NCBI RefSeq assembly: GCF_027533845.1
Contig: NZ_JAPZVN010000015.1
Coordinates: 90,476-154,475 of the forward strand
Length of the DNA: 64,000 nt
Direction of reading: 5' to 3'
Source: Streptomyces sp. RPT161
GTDB taxonomy: Bacteria > Actinomycetota > Actinomycetes > Streptomycetales > Streptomycetaceae
The notes under the pieces are model-generated. The model was not told the DNA's origin. It ran no database searches and was given only the letters and a program-made list of their open reading frames with translations. The position numbers and the translations under genes were made by a program. Shown here piece after piece: positions 19,699 through 28,656 of this stretch. Every line of letters starts with the position of its first letter. Positions within the stretch are counted from its first letter, which is position 1.

Positions 19699-20469
19699 CT
19701 AAGCGCCGAGTCCCGCGCCGCCGTCGACCGTGAGGACGTGCAAGGTGATATGCGCTGCCTGGTCGGACAGCAGGAACACAACGGCGTCGGCGACGTTGGA
19801 CGGGCGGGCCAGCCGGCCCAGCGGGATGCCCACCCGGAACGCGTCGGGGCGGCCCTCGATGGTTCCGGAGGGTCCTGACTCGTCGTGCCACATCGAGCTG
19901 AGCATGGGTGTGTCGGTGGACCCGGGGGCCACGACGTTGCACCGGATACCGAACCTGGCGACCTCCAGGCCGAGGCTCTTGGTGAACATCGAGGCCGCCG
20001 CCTTGGAGGCGGCATAGGCGGCCATCTCGGTACGCGGCGTCCCGGCGGCGTTGGACGCCACGGTGACGATCGCGCCGCGCATCCGCGGTGCCATGCGGTT
20101 GACCACCGCCCGGGACAGATGGAACACGCCGTTCACATTGACCCCGAAGGTGGTGGACCAGTCCTCGTCGCTGAAGTCCCTGACCTCGCCGAGGCGCAGC
20201 ACTCCTGCGGCGTTGACCAGGTACTCCACCGGACCCAGCCGTGCCTCCACCGCTTCGACCACGGCGTCGACCTGGGCGCTGTCGGTGACGTCGGCGGGGA
20301 ACGCGGCGACCCGCAGGCCGTCGGCGGTCAGCTTCTCCACGACGTCCCGCAGCCCGTCGGCGTCCCGGTCGACGGCGGCCACCGCGGCGCCGCGCTCGCC
20401 CAGCGCACGGACCACGGCCGTACCGATTCCGCCCGCTGCCCCTGTGACAAGGGCGACCTTGTTCTCCAT
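19699..20469 (-). CDS. SDR dehydrogenase, EntA-like (DHHA to 3-hydroxyanthranilate)
   Basis: A 256-residue classical short-chain dehydrogenase. It has the cofactor motif TGAAGGIG at residues 9-16, NAAG at about 86-89, and catalytic Ser139, Tyr152 and Lys156 (YAASK). It most resembles 2,3-dihydro-2,3-dihydroxybenzoate dehydrogenase (EntA/DhbA). Placed after PhzE- and PhzD-like genes, the natural substrate is trans-2,3-dihydro-3-hydroxyanthranilate, oxidised with NAD+ to 3-hydroxyanthranilate, as proposed in benzoxazole, calcimycin and related pathways. The start at 20467-20469 has GGAGGTCCACAGCA upstream. A longer frame to 21168 is shadow sequence of the DAHP synthase. Same strand as its neighbours. 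Confidence 0.88.
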   Translation of the reverse strand: MENKVALVTGAAGGIGTAVVRALGERGAAVAAVDRDADGLRDVVEKLTADGLRVAAFPADVTDSAQVDAVVEAVEARLGPVEYLVNAAGVLRLGEVRDFSDEDWSTTFGVNVNGVFHLSRAVVNRMAPRMRGAIVTVASNAAGTPRTEMAAYAASKAAASMFTKSLGLEVARFGIRCNVVAPGSTDTPMLSSMWHDESGPSGTIEGRPDAFRVGIPLGRLARPSNVADAVVFLLSDQAAHITLHVLTVDGGAGLGA

Positions 20470-20537
20470 TGCTGTGGACCTCCCTGCGGCCGTTCCCAGA
20501 ACGGCAGTTGTGTGGTGGGCTCGGTCGTGCCGGTGGC

Positions 20538-21743
20538 TCAGGCCGCCCAAGCCGAGACCACGGATATGGCCTGACCCGGGTTGAGCCGCGGGTCGCAGAA
20601 GCTCGTGTACTTGTCGCCGACCTGGTCGATGCCGGACTCGTTGACGCAGCACTCGGTGACGTCGTCCGGTGTGGTCTCCAGGTGCAGCCCGCCCGCGATG
20701 CCGCCCGCCGACCGCACCGCGCACTGGAAGTCCCGCACCTCGCGCACCACGGTGTCGACGAAGCGGGTCTTGAGACCGTCGGCGGCGGTGACGGTGTTGC
20801 CGTGCATCGGGTCGGTGAGCCAGATCACCGGATGGCCCGCCGCCCGTACCGCCTTGACCAGCCGGGGCAGCCGTTCGGCGACGACCTCGGCGCCCATCCG
20901 GGCGATCAGCGTGAGCCGTCCGCGCTCCCGCCACGGGTCGAGCCGTTCGCACAGCTCCAGCAGTTCGTCGGGCGACATGCCGGGACCGACCTTGCAGGCG
21001 ATCGGGTTGGCCACCTCGGCGAGCAGCGCGACATGGGCGCCGTCCACCTGCCGGGTGCGCTCGCCGATCCACGGCCAGTGCGTCGAGGCGAGGTACTGGC
21101 GGCCGTGCTCGTCCTGGCGCAGCATCGGGATCTCGTAGTCCAGCAGCAGCGCCTCGTGACTGGTCCACACCGGCGGGCAGATGCCTGACCTGCGGGCCGG
21201 GTTGAGCCAGCCGAGGTGGGTCATCGCCTCGCTGGCCGCCTCGTAACCGGCGAGCAGCCGCCGCGGGTCGGGCCTTCTCAGAAAGGGGTCGGGTTCCGGG
21301 CTGTTGACCATGTGGCCGCGGTAGACATGGAGTTCACGGCCGCCGACCCGCTCGGTGGGTTTGGATCGGGGCTTGCCGAACTGCCCGGCCATACGGCCCG
21401 CGCGCACCACCGGCCGGTGCGTGATCATCTTCATCACGCCGGCCAGCACGTCCAACAGGCCCGCCTTGCGGGCGACATAGCCCGCGGTGCACTCGGCCGG
21501 GTCCTCCGCGCAGTCACCGGCCTGCACCACGCGGGCCTCGCCCGCGGCGACGCTGGCCAGCAGGGTGCGCAGTCGGCGTACGTCCGACGCGTTGACCAAA
21601 GGCGGACGTGTCGCCAACTCTTCCGTGACCCACTGGAGTTGGTCGCCCGACCAGTCGGGCTGCTGAACGGCGGTCTTGGACCTGATGGATTCGATGCTGA
21701 TTGATTCGATACTCGATGGGATGCTGACAAGAGCGTTGTCCAC
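20538..21743 (-). CDS. Class II 3-deoxy-7-phosphoheptulonate (DAHP) synthase
   Basis: A 401-residue plant-type (class II) DAHP synthase. Diagnostic segments are VVQAGDCAED, AGRMAGQFGKPRS, LVNSPEPDP-like VNSPEPDPFLRR, HLGWLNPARRSG and VIWLTDPMHGNT. GTG at 21741-21743 is preferred, preceded by GGAGACACCA. It condenses phosphoenolpyruvate and erythrose-4-phosphate, the first step of the shikimate pathway. A cluster-dedicated copy (the PhzC role) boosts chorismate supply for the two aminochorismate synthases encoded here. It is not the housekeeping copy, as judged by its setting between the carboxylesterase and EntA-like genes on one transcript. Confidence 0.93.
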   Translation of the reverse strand: MDNALVSIPSSIESISIESIRSKTAVQQPDWSGDQLQWVTEELATRPPLVNASDVRRLRTLLASVAAGEARVVQAGDCAEDPAECTAGYVARKAGLLDVLAGVMKMITHRPVVRAGRMAGQFGKPRSKPTERVGGRELHVYRGHMVNSPEPDPFLRRPDPRRLLAGYEAASEAMTHLGWLNPARRSGICPPVWTSHEALLLDYEIPMLRQDEHGRQYLASTHWPWIGERTRQVDGAHVALLAEVANPIACKVGPGMSPDELLELCERLDPWRERGRLTLIARMGAEVVAERLPRLVKAVRAAGHPVIWLTDPMHGNTVTAADGLKTRFVDTVVREVRDFQCAVRSAGGIAGGLHLETTPDDVTECCVNESGIDQVGDKYTSFCDPRLNPGQAISVVSAWAA

Positions 21744-21940
21744 TGGTGTCTCCTGGTGTCTCCCAAGCGGAGGTGTCTCGCAGGGCGGAGGTGCTATGTG
21801 GCGCGGCGTTTCACGGACGCCGCGCCGCCGGCACGGCCCCCTGTCGCGCGAGGCGATGCGGGGGCCTCCCGTAGAGCTCCACACCGAACCGGTACGGCCT
21901 CCTCCGGAACGGCGCGTATCAGGGCGCCTCATCAGGCGCG

Positions 21941-23572
21941 TCAGGGCCTTGGCACCCAGCCGACGTCATCCCAGAACCGCAGTGAGCGCGGGTACGGGGT
22001 GGTGGCCAGCCGGGCCAGGCGGGGGCCGTCGGCTTGGGCGGTGCCGTCGGCGCCGAGAACCAACGTGGTGGGGCGGCCGGGGTGGAAGACCGGCCAGTCC
22101 GATACGCCCGCGGCGCTCGGTACGCCGTCGCGGGCGAAGGAGGCCACGAGGTCGATGAACATGTCGCAGACCCGCCGTTCGGACGGACCGTCTCCGTAGG
22201 CCCAGGCGTTCTCCTCGATGCCGTGGGTGCCGAACAGGAACCTGGACGTGGCCTCGTGCGGGGTGCCGAACGCGGGCGGCCGGGTGGGATGCGCGAACTC
22301 CATGAGGTACTGGGCCGGTTGGCGCTCCCCGGCGTCCCGTTCGGCGAGCCGGACGATCGGGTACCGGAACAGCCCGTCGCCCCAGATCCCGGTCCACAGG
22401 GACAACGGGTCCCGCGGCAGCCCCTCGGCCGCGGCGGCCTGCCGGTAGGCGGTCAGACAGTCGTCCACCAGGCGGTCGCTGACGTCGGGCGTCCGCTTCT
22501 CCAGAACCCTTCGCACGGCCGCCCGCAGCTCCGGCTCGTCGCGCGGCGCCGGTGGCGCCGGAAGGGCGGACAGGCCAGGGACCGTGAAGAACGCGCCCTC
22601 GGTGCGGGTGTAGACGATCAACGACGGCAGGTCGGGCGCGGGCAGTTGGTGGTCGAAGCCGCGCATCCACCGGCCGTCCGGCACCGGTCCCCGGTACTCG
22701 CGTCCGCTCGCCACCAGGCGCGTGGCCGGGCTGCCGGAGAACACCCGCTGCCAGGCGTCGAGCAGCGCGCCCGCGGGCACGTGCCGTAACCCCCGTACGT
22801 CGGTGCCCAGTCGCCGGGCGATGGCCGCGTAGACCGTGCGCGAGTCCTCGGCGGTCAGCCCGACGGCGGGCTGCCAGACATGGCAGGGGCTGAGCGGGAC
22901 GATCCGGCGGATCAGCGGGCGTACCTGGGGCAGCAGCGCGAGCTGCCAGGCGCTGGCACCACCGGCCGACGTACCGCTCAGCGTGACGTTGCCGGGGTCG
23001 CCGCCGAAGGCCGCGGCGTTCCGCCGCACCCAGCGCAGCAGCTCCACCTGGTCCTGCAGCCCCCAGTTGGCGAACGAGCCGGTGCGCGGGTCGGTGAGAT
23101 CCTCGTGTAGGCCAAAACCAAACGCGCCGAGCCGGTAGTTGAACGTCACCACCACCAGATCACCGCGCACCGCGGGACGGGCTCCGTCGTACGTCGCCAG
23201 TTCACCGCCGCCTATCTGCCAGCCGCCGCCGTGGACGTAGACCAGCACCGGCCGGGATCCGCGCACATCCGGCGTCCAGACATTGGCGTACAGGGCGTCC
23301 TCACGGCTCTCCGGCACGCCGGGCTGGAGGAAAGGCGGCACGAACCGTCTGGCGTCGCGCACTCCGTCCCAGGCGACCGGTGGCAGCGGCGAGGAGAACC
23401 GCAGCGCCCCCAACGGGGGCCGGGCGTAGGGAACTCCGCGGAACACGGCGAATTCGGGATGCCGCGTTCCGGCGACAAGTCCTTCCGTGGTGCGAACCAC
23501 GACGTCACAGGGGTGGGCGGGGGACGCGGAGTCCGAATGTGTCAGCTCGGTCAGCACATACGGTTTCGCCAT
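21941..23572 (-). CDS. Type B carboxylesterase (alpha/beta-hydrolase)
   Basis: A 543-residue carboxylesterase/para-nitrobenzyl esterase-type enzyme. The oxyanion-hole motif HGGGW is at residues 114-118 and the nucleophile elbow GTSAGG at 200-205 contains Ser202; most relatives have GESAG. FRGVPYARPPLGALRF near residues 44-59 is the family's N-terminal signature. No signal peptide is evident, so it is probably cytoplasmic. I start at the ATG at 23570-23572, which lies 1 bp after the stop of a 33-codon ORF; another ATG 12 bp upstream is possible. It may hydrolyse an ester or amide intermediate of the Region A pathway, or release the product. First large gene of the leftward operon. Confidence 0.87.
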   Translation of the reverse strand: MAKPYVLTELTHSDSASPAHPCDVVVRTTEGLVAGTRHPEFAVFRGVPYARPPLGALRFSSPLPPVAWDGVRDARRFVPPFLQPGVPESREDALYANVWTPDVRGSRPVLVYVHGGGWQIGGGELATYDGARPAVRGDLVVVTFNYRLGAFGFGLHEDLTDPRTGSFANWGLQDQVELLRWVRRNAAAFGGDPGNVTLSGTSAGGASAWQLALLPQVRPLIRRIVPLSPCHVWQPAVGLTAEDSRTVYAAIARRLGTDVRGLRHVPAGALLDAWQRVFSGSPATRLVASGREYRGPVPDGRWMRGFDHQLPAPDLPSLIVYTRTEGAFFTVPGLSALPAPPAPRDEPELRAAVRRVLEKRTPDVSDRLVDDCLTAYRQAAAAEGLPRDPLSLWTGIWGDGLFRYPIVRLAERDAGERQPAQYLMEFAHPTRPPAFGTPHEATSRFLFGTHGIEENAWAYGDGPSERRVCDMFIDLVASFARDGVPSAAGVSDWPVFHPGRPTTLVLGADGTAQADGPRLARLATTPYPRSLRFWDDVGWVPRP

Positions 23573-23573
23573 C

Positions 23574-23675
23574 TCAGGAACCATCCAGTCCGCGGGCTAT
23601 CGCGGCGGCGCCGGCCATGACAGCGGTAATTTGCAGGACACGACGGGCTTGGAATTCTACGGCGGCATTGCTCAT
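23574..23675 (-). CDS. 33-codon upstream ORF coupled to the carboxylesterase
   Basis: A short frame starts at the ATG at 23673-23675 behind GAGGGAGCACTGTGGCC. It encodes 33 residues beginning MSNAAVEFQARRVLQITAV and ending in an Ala-rich stretch with GLDGS. Its TGA lies one base before the carboxylesterase ATG, so the two could be translationally coupled. It has no recognisable domain. It may be a leader peptide, a small protein, or a chance ORF. Confidence 0.4.
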   Translation of the reverse strand: MSNAAVEFQARRVLQITAVMAGAAAIARGLDGS

Positions 23676-24340
23676 GGCCACAGTGCTCCCTCAACGAGCG
23701 AAAGTACGACACGTACCGGGCCGCACCGGCCTCGCACAGCCGGGCCGCCGAACAACTTGCGGGTTTTAGATCGTGTGCCGGAGCGGGAGCCGCGACCAAT
23801 GCGCGTCTGAAAAATCCGTCAGGTGAGCGGTAATCCATCAGGTTCCGGCCACGATTCACCCCGGTAACCTGACAAATACCTGCCGGTATGTCACGGCGAC
23901 AAAAAGGAGGCGGCTGTTTTCGGCCTTTGTGCCGGGAATTCGCTTTGGTGGCACGGCGGTTGGGGCGCGGTGACCGCGCGGCGGCGCCGGGCGCGGACGC
24001 GTCGGCGCCGGGCAGCGAGTGGGCCGGGGGCCGTGTGCGGGCGTGGACGCGGTCGCGAGGCGCGGGCGGGGGCGACCCGGTTTCGGGCGCTCGGGCCATT
24101 GGCCGGAAGTAGCGGAGGCTTCGCGTCCAGGACGCTCGTTCGGCGCCGGTCCCTCCCCTCGTGGAGACCGGTGCCGAACGAGATCGTCGCGCGTTTCCGC
24201 ATCCTGCCAGCAAAGCGCCTCCGCACCGCGGTTCCGGTTCCGGCCGGACGGCGTCGCCGCAGGTCACTGCGCTAGAGTCAGTTTTCCGGTCCGGACGGTA
24301 CGGGCGGCGGGGGACGGCAGGAGACTCGACGGAGGAGACC
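23676..24340. other. 665-bp non-coding spacer between the Region A operon and the nSTAND gene
   Basis: I see no convincing gene here; the short frames in it are Arg/Gly-rich with no ribosome sites. The left part should hold the promoter of the leftward carboxylesterase-to-transaldolase genes, and the right part the promoter of the nSTAND gene (a TAGAGT hexamer at 24273-24278 is a possible -10). An AAAAAGGAGGCGG at about 23912 has no start codon at suitable spacing. Confidence 0.4.
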
Positions 24341-27300
24341 TTGAGCTCCGGTTCGGAGGCGCGCGCGGCCTTCGCGGAACAACTCGCGCTGCTGTACAGG
24401 GAGGCTGGAAACCCGCCCCTGAGGACCGTGGCGGAAGCGGTCCGCCGCCTTCAACGGGTCGACGAACGAGGGCGTCCGGTGCAGGTGTCCGCCCAGCGGA
24501 TCAGCGACTGGCGGCGAGCCCGCAACGTACCCGCGCAGTACGCCGCGCTGGCGGCCGTGCTGCACGTCCTCATCCCGCAGGCCCGGCGGCTGGCGCCGAC
24601 GCCGGTGAGCACGGGCCTGTACGACCTGTCCCAGTGGCAGAACCTGTGGGAACAGGCGGTGGGCGTCCGGACGACCACCGAGGAGGAAGCCGGCGATCCT
24701 CCGCAGTCCCCACCCGAGGTGGGCGTTTGCCCGTACCGCGGACTGGCCTCGTTCCGCCAGGAGGACGCGCGGTGGTTCTTCGGCCGGGAAAGGGCGACGG
24801 ACGCCCTGGTGGCACAGTTGCGCGCGGCCCGGAATTCCGCCGGCCTGGTGATGCTGGTGGGCGCATCCGGGGCTGGAAAGTCCTCCCTGCTGAGGGCCGG
24901 GCTGGTACCGGCGCTGCTCAACGGGGCACTGGACGAAGGGGATTTCGTCGCGGGTCCCGCACTGGTGATGGTGCCGGGCACCGATCCGCTCGCCGAGTTG
25001 ACCCGGCGAATACCCGAACTGGCCGACGCCATACCGGATGCAGGCACACCAGAGGCGACGGAACCAAATATTCCGCAATTCGCCGAACAGATACGGGAAT
25101 CGGTTACAGCCTGGGCTCGGCGGGTGGCACCGTCCACCGCCCGACCGGTCCTCATAGTCGACCAGTTCGAGGAGTCCTTCACCCTCTGCCGTGATGAATC
25201 GAGCAGGCGCGCATTCATCCAACTGCTCCATGCCGCGGCTTCACCCGCACAACCCGGCGGCAACGCGCCGGTATTGATCGTGCTCGGTGTACGAGCCGAC
25301 TTCTACGGCCAGTGCCTGGTGCATCCGGAACTGGCCGACGCGTTGCAGCACCGGCACATGGTGCTCGGCCCGCTCACCACCACGGAACTGCGCGAGGCGG
25401 TGATCGGCCCGGCCAAGGCGGTCGGCCTGGAACTGGAACCCGGCCTGGCCGAACTGATCATCAGGGAAGTGAGCGCCGGTGACGGGCAGGCCGGCCCCGA
25501 CGGACCGCGCCACGCGCATGAAGCCGGGGCACTGCCGCTGCTCTCACACGCACTGCTCGCCACCTGGCAGCGGCGCAAGGGGGGCAGGCTGACGCTCTCC
25601 GGCTACCGGGCCGCGGGCGGCATCCGGGGCGCGGTGGCGGCGACCGCCGAGCGGGCCTGGTCCGGCCTCGACCCGGCCGGGCGCGCCGCGGCCAGACTGC
25701 TGCTGCTCCGGCTGGTCCGGCTGGGCGAGGACACCCAGGCCACCCGACGGCGCGGCACCCGACGCCAGTTGGCGGACGAGTCCACCGATCCGGACAAGAC
25801 CGAGGAGTCGCTGGAGGCCCTGGTACGCGCCCGACTGGTGACGCTGGACGCGGAGTCGGTGGAGATCACCCATGAGGCGCTGCTGCACGCCTGGCCGCGA
25901 CTGCGCGACTGGCTGGACGAGGACCGCCATGACAACCTGCTGCGGCAGAGGCTGGAGGAGGACAGCAGGGCCTGGGAGGCTTCCGACAAGGACACCGCGC
26001 TGCTGTACCGGGGCAGCCGCCTGGAGGTGGCCCGCGCCTGGGCCCAGTCGGCGGGGAACACCTTCCTGACCCGTGGCGTCGCCGAGTTCCTGGCCGCGTC
26101 CGCCCGGCTGCGGCGGCGCACCGTCTGGCTCGCCCGCGCCGCGGTGTCGGCGCTGGTGGTCCTGGCGGTGCTGGCGGTGGTCTCAGCGGTGGTCGCCCGA
26201 CAGCAGCGGGACGACGCCGTCTTCGAGCAGGTGGTCGCCGAGGCCGACCGCGCCCAGAACGTGGATCCGTCGCTTTCCGCCCAACTCGACCTGGTGGCAC
26301 ACCACTTGCGGCCGGGCGACCACGGCGTCGCGGGCCGGTTGATCTCCACCGAGAACGCGCCGCTGGCCACACCGCTGCTCGGCCACACCGGCGCGGTGTA
26401 CCTCACCTCGTTCAGCCCGGACGGGCGCATCCTGGCCACCGCCAGCTACGACCGCACCATCCGGCTGTGGGACGTGGCCGACACCACCCGGCCCAAGCCG
26501 CTGGGCAAGCCCCTCGGCGGGCACACCAGTTGGGTGAGCGCCGCGGTCTTCAGCCCGGACGGCCGCACCCTTGCGAGCTCCTCGGACGACGGAACGATCC
26601 GGTTGTGGGACGTGCGTGATCCGCGCCAACCTCGGCCGCTGGCGCCGCCGCTGGCCGGGCACGACGGCACCATCTACCTCGTCGCGTTCAGCCCGGACGG
26701 GCACACACTGGCGTCCGCCGACGAGGACCACACCGTCCGGCTGTGGGACGTGCGCGATCCGCGGCAACCACGGCCGCTGGGACCGCCGTTGACCGGGCAC
26801 ACCGGGGCGGTGCGCTCGGTGGCGTTCAGCCCGGACGGCCGGACGCTGGCCAGCGGCGGCGACGACAACACGGTCCGGCTGTGGGACGTGGCGGATCCGG
26901 CCCACCCGCAGCCACTGGGCGAGCCGTTGACCGGGCACACCGCGGGGGTGCACTCGGTGGCCTTCGCCCCGGACGGGCGCACGCTGGCCAGCGGCAGCAC
27001 CGATGACACCATCCGGCTGTGGAACGTGGCCGACCCGGCCCACGCGGCACCCCTCGGCGCACCGCTCACCGGTCACACCGGACCCGTGTGGTCGGTGGCG
27101 TTCAGCCCGGACGGCACCATGCTGGCCGCGGGCAGCTCGGACAGCACAGCCAGCCTGTGGAACGTCAGCGACCCGGCGTACCCGTCCCAGGTCGGAGAGC
27201 CCCTGGCGGGCAGCAGCAGCGGGATGTACACCGTCGGCTTCAGTCCGGACGGGCGCACGCTGGCCACCGGGACGGGGGACAGCAAGGTCCGGTTGTGGTC

Positions 27301-28357
27301 GATCCCGACATCGGATCTGCTCGGCCAGACCGGCGCGTTCAGCCCGGACGGCCGCATCCTGGTAACCGCGGCGGCCGACAACACCGCCCGGCTGTGGGAC
27401 GTGACCAAGCCGACCCGGCCCGTACCGCTCAGCAAACCGTTCACGCCGGGGCTCATTTGGGAGCGGGAATGGCCGGCGATATTCACCCCCGACGGCCGAA
27501 CGCTCGTGTTCCGGTCAGGAAGCGACACGGTCCGGCTGTGGAACGTCGCCGACCCCACCCGTCCGGTCCCCTACGGCCCGCCACTGGAACTGCGGACCCG
27601 CTACGCGGGCGCGAACGCGATGGCCTTCAGCCCGAACGGCCGTGTTCTGGCGACCGCGTACGACGACGACAGCGTGCAGCTGTGGGACATCGCCGACCCG
27701 GCCCACCCCATACCGCTCGGCGCGCCGCTCACCGGTCCCGCGGGGTACGTCAACGCACTGGCCTTCAGCCCGGACGGCCATACTCTCGCCTGCGGCAGCG
27801 CGGACGACGACGTACGGCTGTGGAACGTGACCGGCCCACGGCACCCGACGCCGCTCGGCGCGCCGCTCACCGGCCACCTGGGCCCGATCAACGCGCTCGC
27901 GTTCAGTCCGGACGGGCGCACACTGGCCAGCGCCAGCGACGACAGCACGGTCCGGCTGTGGAACGTCACCAATCTGCTCCGGGTGACCCAGCTGGGCAGG
28001 CCGCTCACCGGTCACACCGAATCGGTCGCGTCGCTGTCGTTCAGCCCGGACGGCCACACGTTGGCCAGCGGCGGTGACGACAACGAGGTCCGGTTCTGGA
28101 ACGTGTCGCGTCCGGCCGCGGCCACCGCCATCGGCGAATCGATCAGTCCCAACGCCAAGACCGGTCACTTCCTGTCGTTCAGCCCCAAGGGCGGTCTGCT
28201 CGGAGTGTCGAGCGGCTCCGACACCGTGCGACTGTGGAGCCTGGACGTCGACCAGGCCGCACGTCGCGTCTGTTCGATCACCCGGGGTCTGCTGACGAGG
28301 GAGACCTGGCAGAAGTACCTGCCAGGTCTGCCGTACGAGCCACCGTGCGGGAACTGA
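24341..28357 (+). CDS. HTH-nSTAND1 ATPase with transmembrane helix and WD40 propellers
   Basis: A 1338-residue signalling ATPase. I place the start at the TTG at 24341, five bases after GGAGG; the longer upstream frame is unlikely. Residues about 8-80 form a small helical, HTH-like N-domain (FAEQLALLYREAG...RISDWRRARNVP). A CPYRGLASF-FFGRE entry, the Walker A motif GASGAGKSS and the Walker B-like VLIVDQFEE define an nSTAND1 NTPase. One hydrophobic segment (ALVVLAVLAVVSAVV) follows, then about 14 WD40 blades to the C-terminus. Such proteins are common in Streptomyces. They are proposed ligand-sensing switches or conflict/defence systems. It separates the two antibiotic clusters, and nothing ties it to either. 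Confidence 0.87.
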   Translation: MSSGSEARAAFAEQLALLYREAGNPPLRTVAEAVRRLQRVDERGRPVQVSAQRISDWRRARNVPAQYAALAAVLHVLIPQARRLAPTPVSTGLYDLSQWQNLWEQAVGVRTTTEEEAGDPPQSPPEVGVCPYRGLASFRQEDARWFFGRERATDALVAQLRAARNSAGLVMLVGASGAGKSSLLRAGLVPALLNGALDEGDFVAGPALVMVPGTDPLAELTRRIPELADAIPDAGTPEATEPNIPQFAEQIRESVTAWARRVAPSTARPVLIVDQFEESFTLCRDESSRRAFIQLLHAAASPAQPGGNAPVLIVLGVRADFYGQCLVHPELADALQHRHMVLGPLTTTELREAVIGPAKAVGLELEPGLAELIIREVSAGDGQAGPDGPRHAHEAGALPLLSHALLATWQRRKGGRLTLSGYRAAGGIRGAVAATAERAWSGLDPAGRAAARLLLLRLVRLGEDTQATRRRGTRRQLADESTDPDKTEESLEALVRARLVTLDAESVEITHEALLHAWPRLRDWLDEDRHDNLLRQRLEEDSRAWEASDKDTALLYRGSRLEVARAWAQSAGNTFLTRGVAEFLAASARLRRRTVWLARAAVSALVVLAVLAVVSAVVARQQRDDAVFEQVVAEADRAQNVDPSLSAQLDLVAHHLRPGDHGVAGRLISTENAPLATPLLGHTGAVYLTSFSPDGRILATASYDRTIRLWDVADTTRPKPLGKPLGGHTSWVSAAVFSPDGRTLASSSDDGTIRLWDVRDPRQPRPLAPPLAGHDGTIYLVAFSPDGHTLASADEDHTVRLWDVRDPRQPRPLGPPLTGHTGAVRSVAFSPDGRTLASGGDDNTVRLWDVADPAHPQPLGEPLTGHTAGVHSVAFAPDGRTLASGSTDDTIRLWNVADPAHAAPLGAPLTGHTGPVWSVAFSPDGTMLAAGSSDSTASLWNVSDPAYPSQVGEPLAGSSSGMYTVGFSPDGRTLATGTGDSKVRLWSIPTSDLLGQTGAFSPDGRILVTAAADNTARLWDVTKPTRPVPLSKPFTPGLIWEREWPAIFTPDGRTLVFRSGSDTVRLWNVADPTRPVPYGPPLELRTRYAGANAMAFSPNGRVLATAYDDDSVQLWDIADPAHPIPLGAPLTGPAGYVNALAFSPDGHTLACGSADDDVRLWNVTGPRHPTPLGAPLTGHLGPINALAFSPDGRTLASASDDSTVRLWNVTNLLRVTQLGRPLTGHTESVASLSFSPDGHTLASGGDDNEVRFWNVSRPAAATAIGESISPNAKTGHFLSFSPKGGLLGVSSGSDTVRLWSLDVDQAARRVCSITRGLLTRETWQKYLPGLPYEPPCGN
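26370..28250 (+). repeat. About 14 tandem WD40 repeats
   Basis: Within the nSTAND gene a unit of roughly 135 bp recurs. It encodes GH(T)xxVxxxxFSPDGRxLAxxxxDxTVRLWDVxDP with spacers such as RPLGPPLTG. I count 14 units, of which the eighth, ninth and last are degenerate. Fourteen blades would make two seven-bladed propellers. The high DNA similarity of the FSPDG and VRLW blocks makes this stretch prone to recombination and to assembly error. Confidence 0.8.
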
Positions 28358-28446
28358 ATGACAGTTCGTGATTTCCATCACACCTGGCCGTTCTGACTGG
28401 CAGGCGGCCTCCCGCACGGGCCCAACCCTTGTTACCGTCACGTAGA

Positions 28447-28497
28447 GCCCGAACGTTGGTGCATCCCCCGTCGCCAGCGCTCGGGCCTTTTCCTTTT
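28447..28497 (+). terminator. Possible terminator after the nSTAND gene
   Basis: GCCCGA (28447-28452) and TCGGGC (28481-28486) can pair over a 28-nt loop, and the T-rich CCTTTTCCTTTT follows. The stem is short, so this is tentative. It lies about 90 bp past the stop codon. Confidence 0.35.
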
Positions 28498-28643
28498 CAC
28501 GCCTGCCCGTTGGCCGTCGCCAGCCGGTGCGCGATCGCGCGCACGGCGCCCTCGTCCAGGGCGTCGACGATCTGGGCCATCGCGGAGGAGTCCTCCGGCC
28601 CCAGGTCCGTCAGACCGGCCGCGCCGAGGGCGGCCATCAGCAC
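28497..28643 (-). CDS. Small hypothetical protein
   Basis: A frame of about 48 residues ending at 28497 (QVLMAALGAAGLTDLGPEDSSAMAQI...ATANGQA), with protein-like amphipathic helices. No good start codon or ribosome site is visible; GTG at 28641-28643 is a guess. The frame stays open upstream through KWRPPHRSRSAREERLRDRR, which overlaps the 3' end of the next gene in another frame. This suggests either an overlapping gene or a frameshifted single protein. Function unknown. Confidence 0.35.
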   Translation of the reverse strand: MLMAALGAAGLTDLGPEDSSAMAQIVDALDEGAVRAIAHRLATANGQA

Positions 28644-28656
28644 CTGGTGCCGCCGG

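Noticed and set aside
16876..21743. Phenazine biosynthesis cluster
   Set aside because: PhzC-, PhzD- and PhzE-like genes are present, but PhzF, PhzA/B and PhzG are not in the window, and an EntA-like dehydrogenase follows instead; an aminohydroxybenzoate pathway fits better. The missing left flank leaves a small doubt.
23888..24112. 74-codon plus-strand ORF upstream of the nSTAND gene
   Set aside because: Low-complexity Arg/Gly/Ala composition and a poor start context.
26370..28250. CRISPR array or minisatellite
   Set aside because: The periodicity is protein-coding WD40 repeats of about 45 codons, not short conserved repeats with unique spacers.
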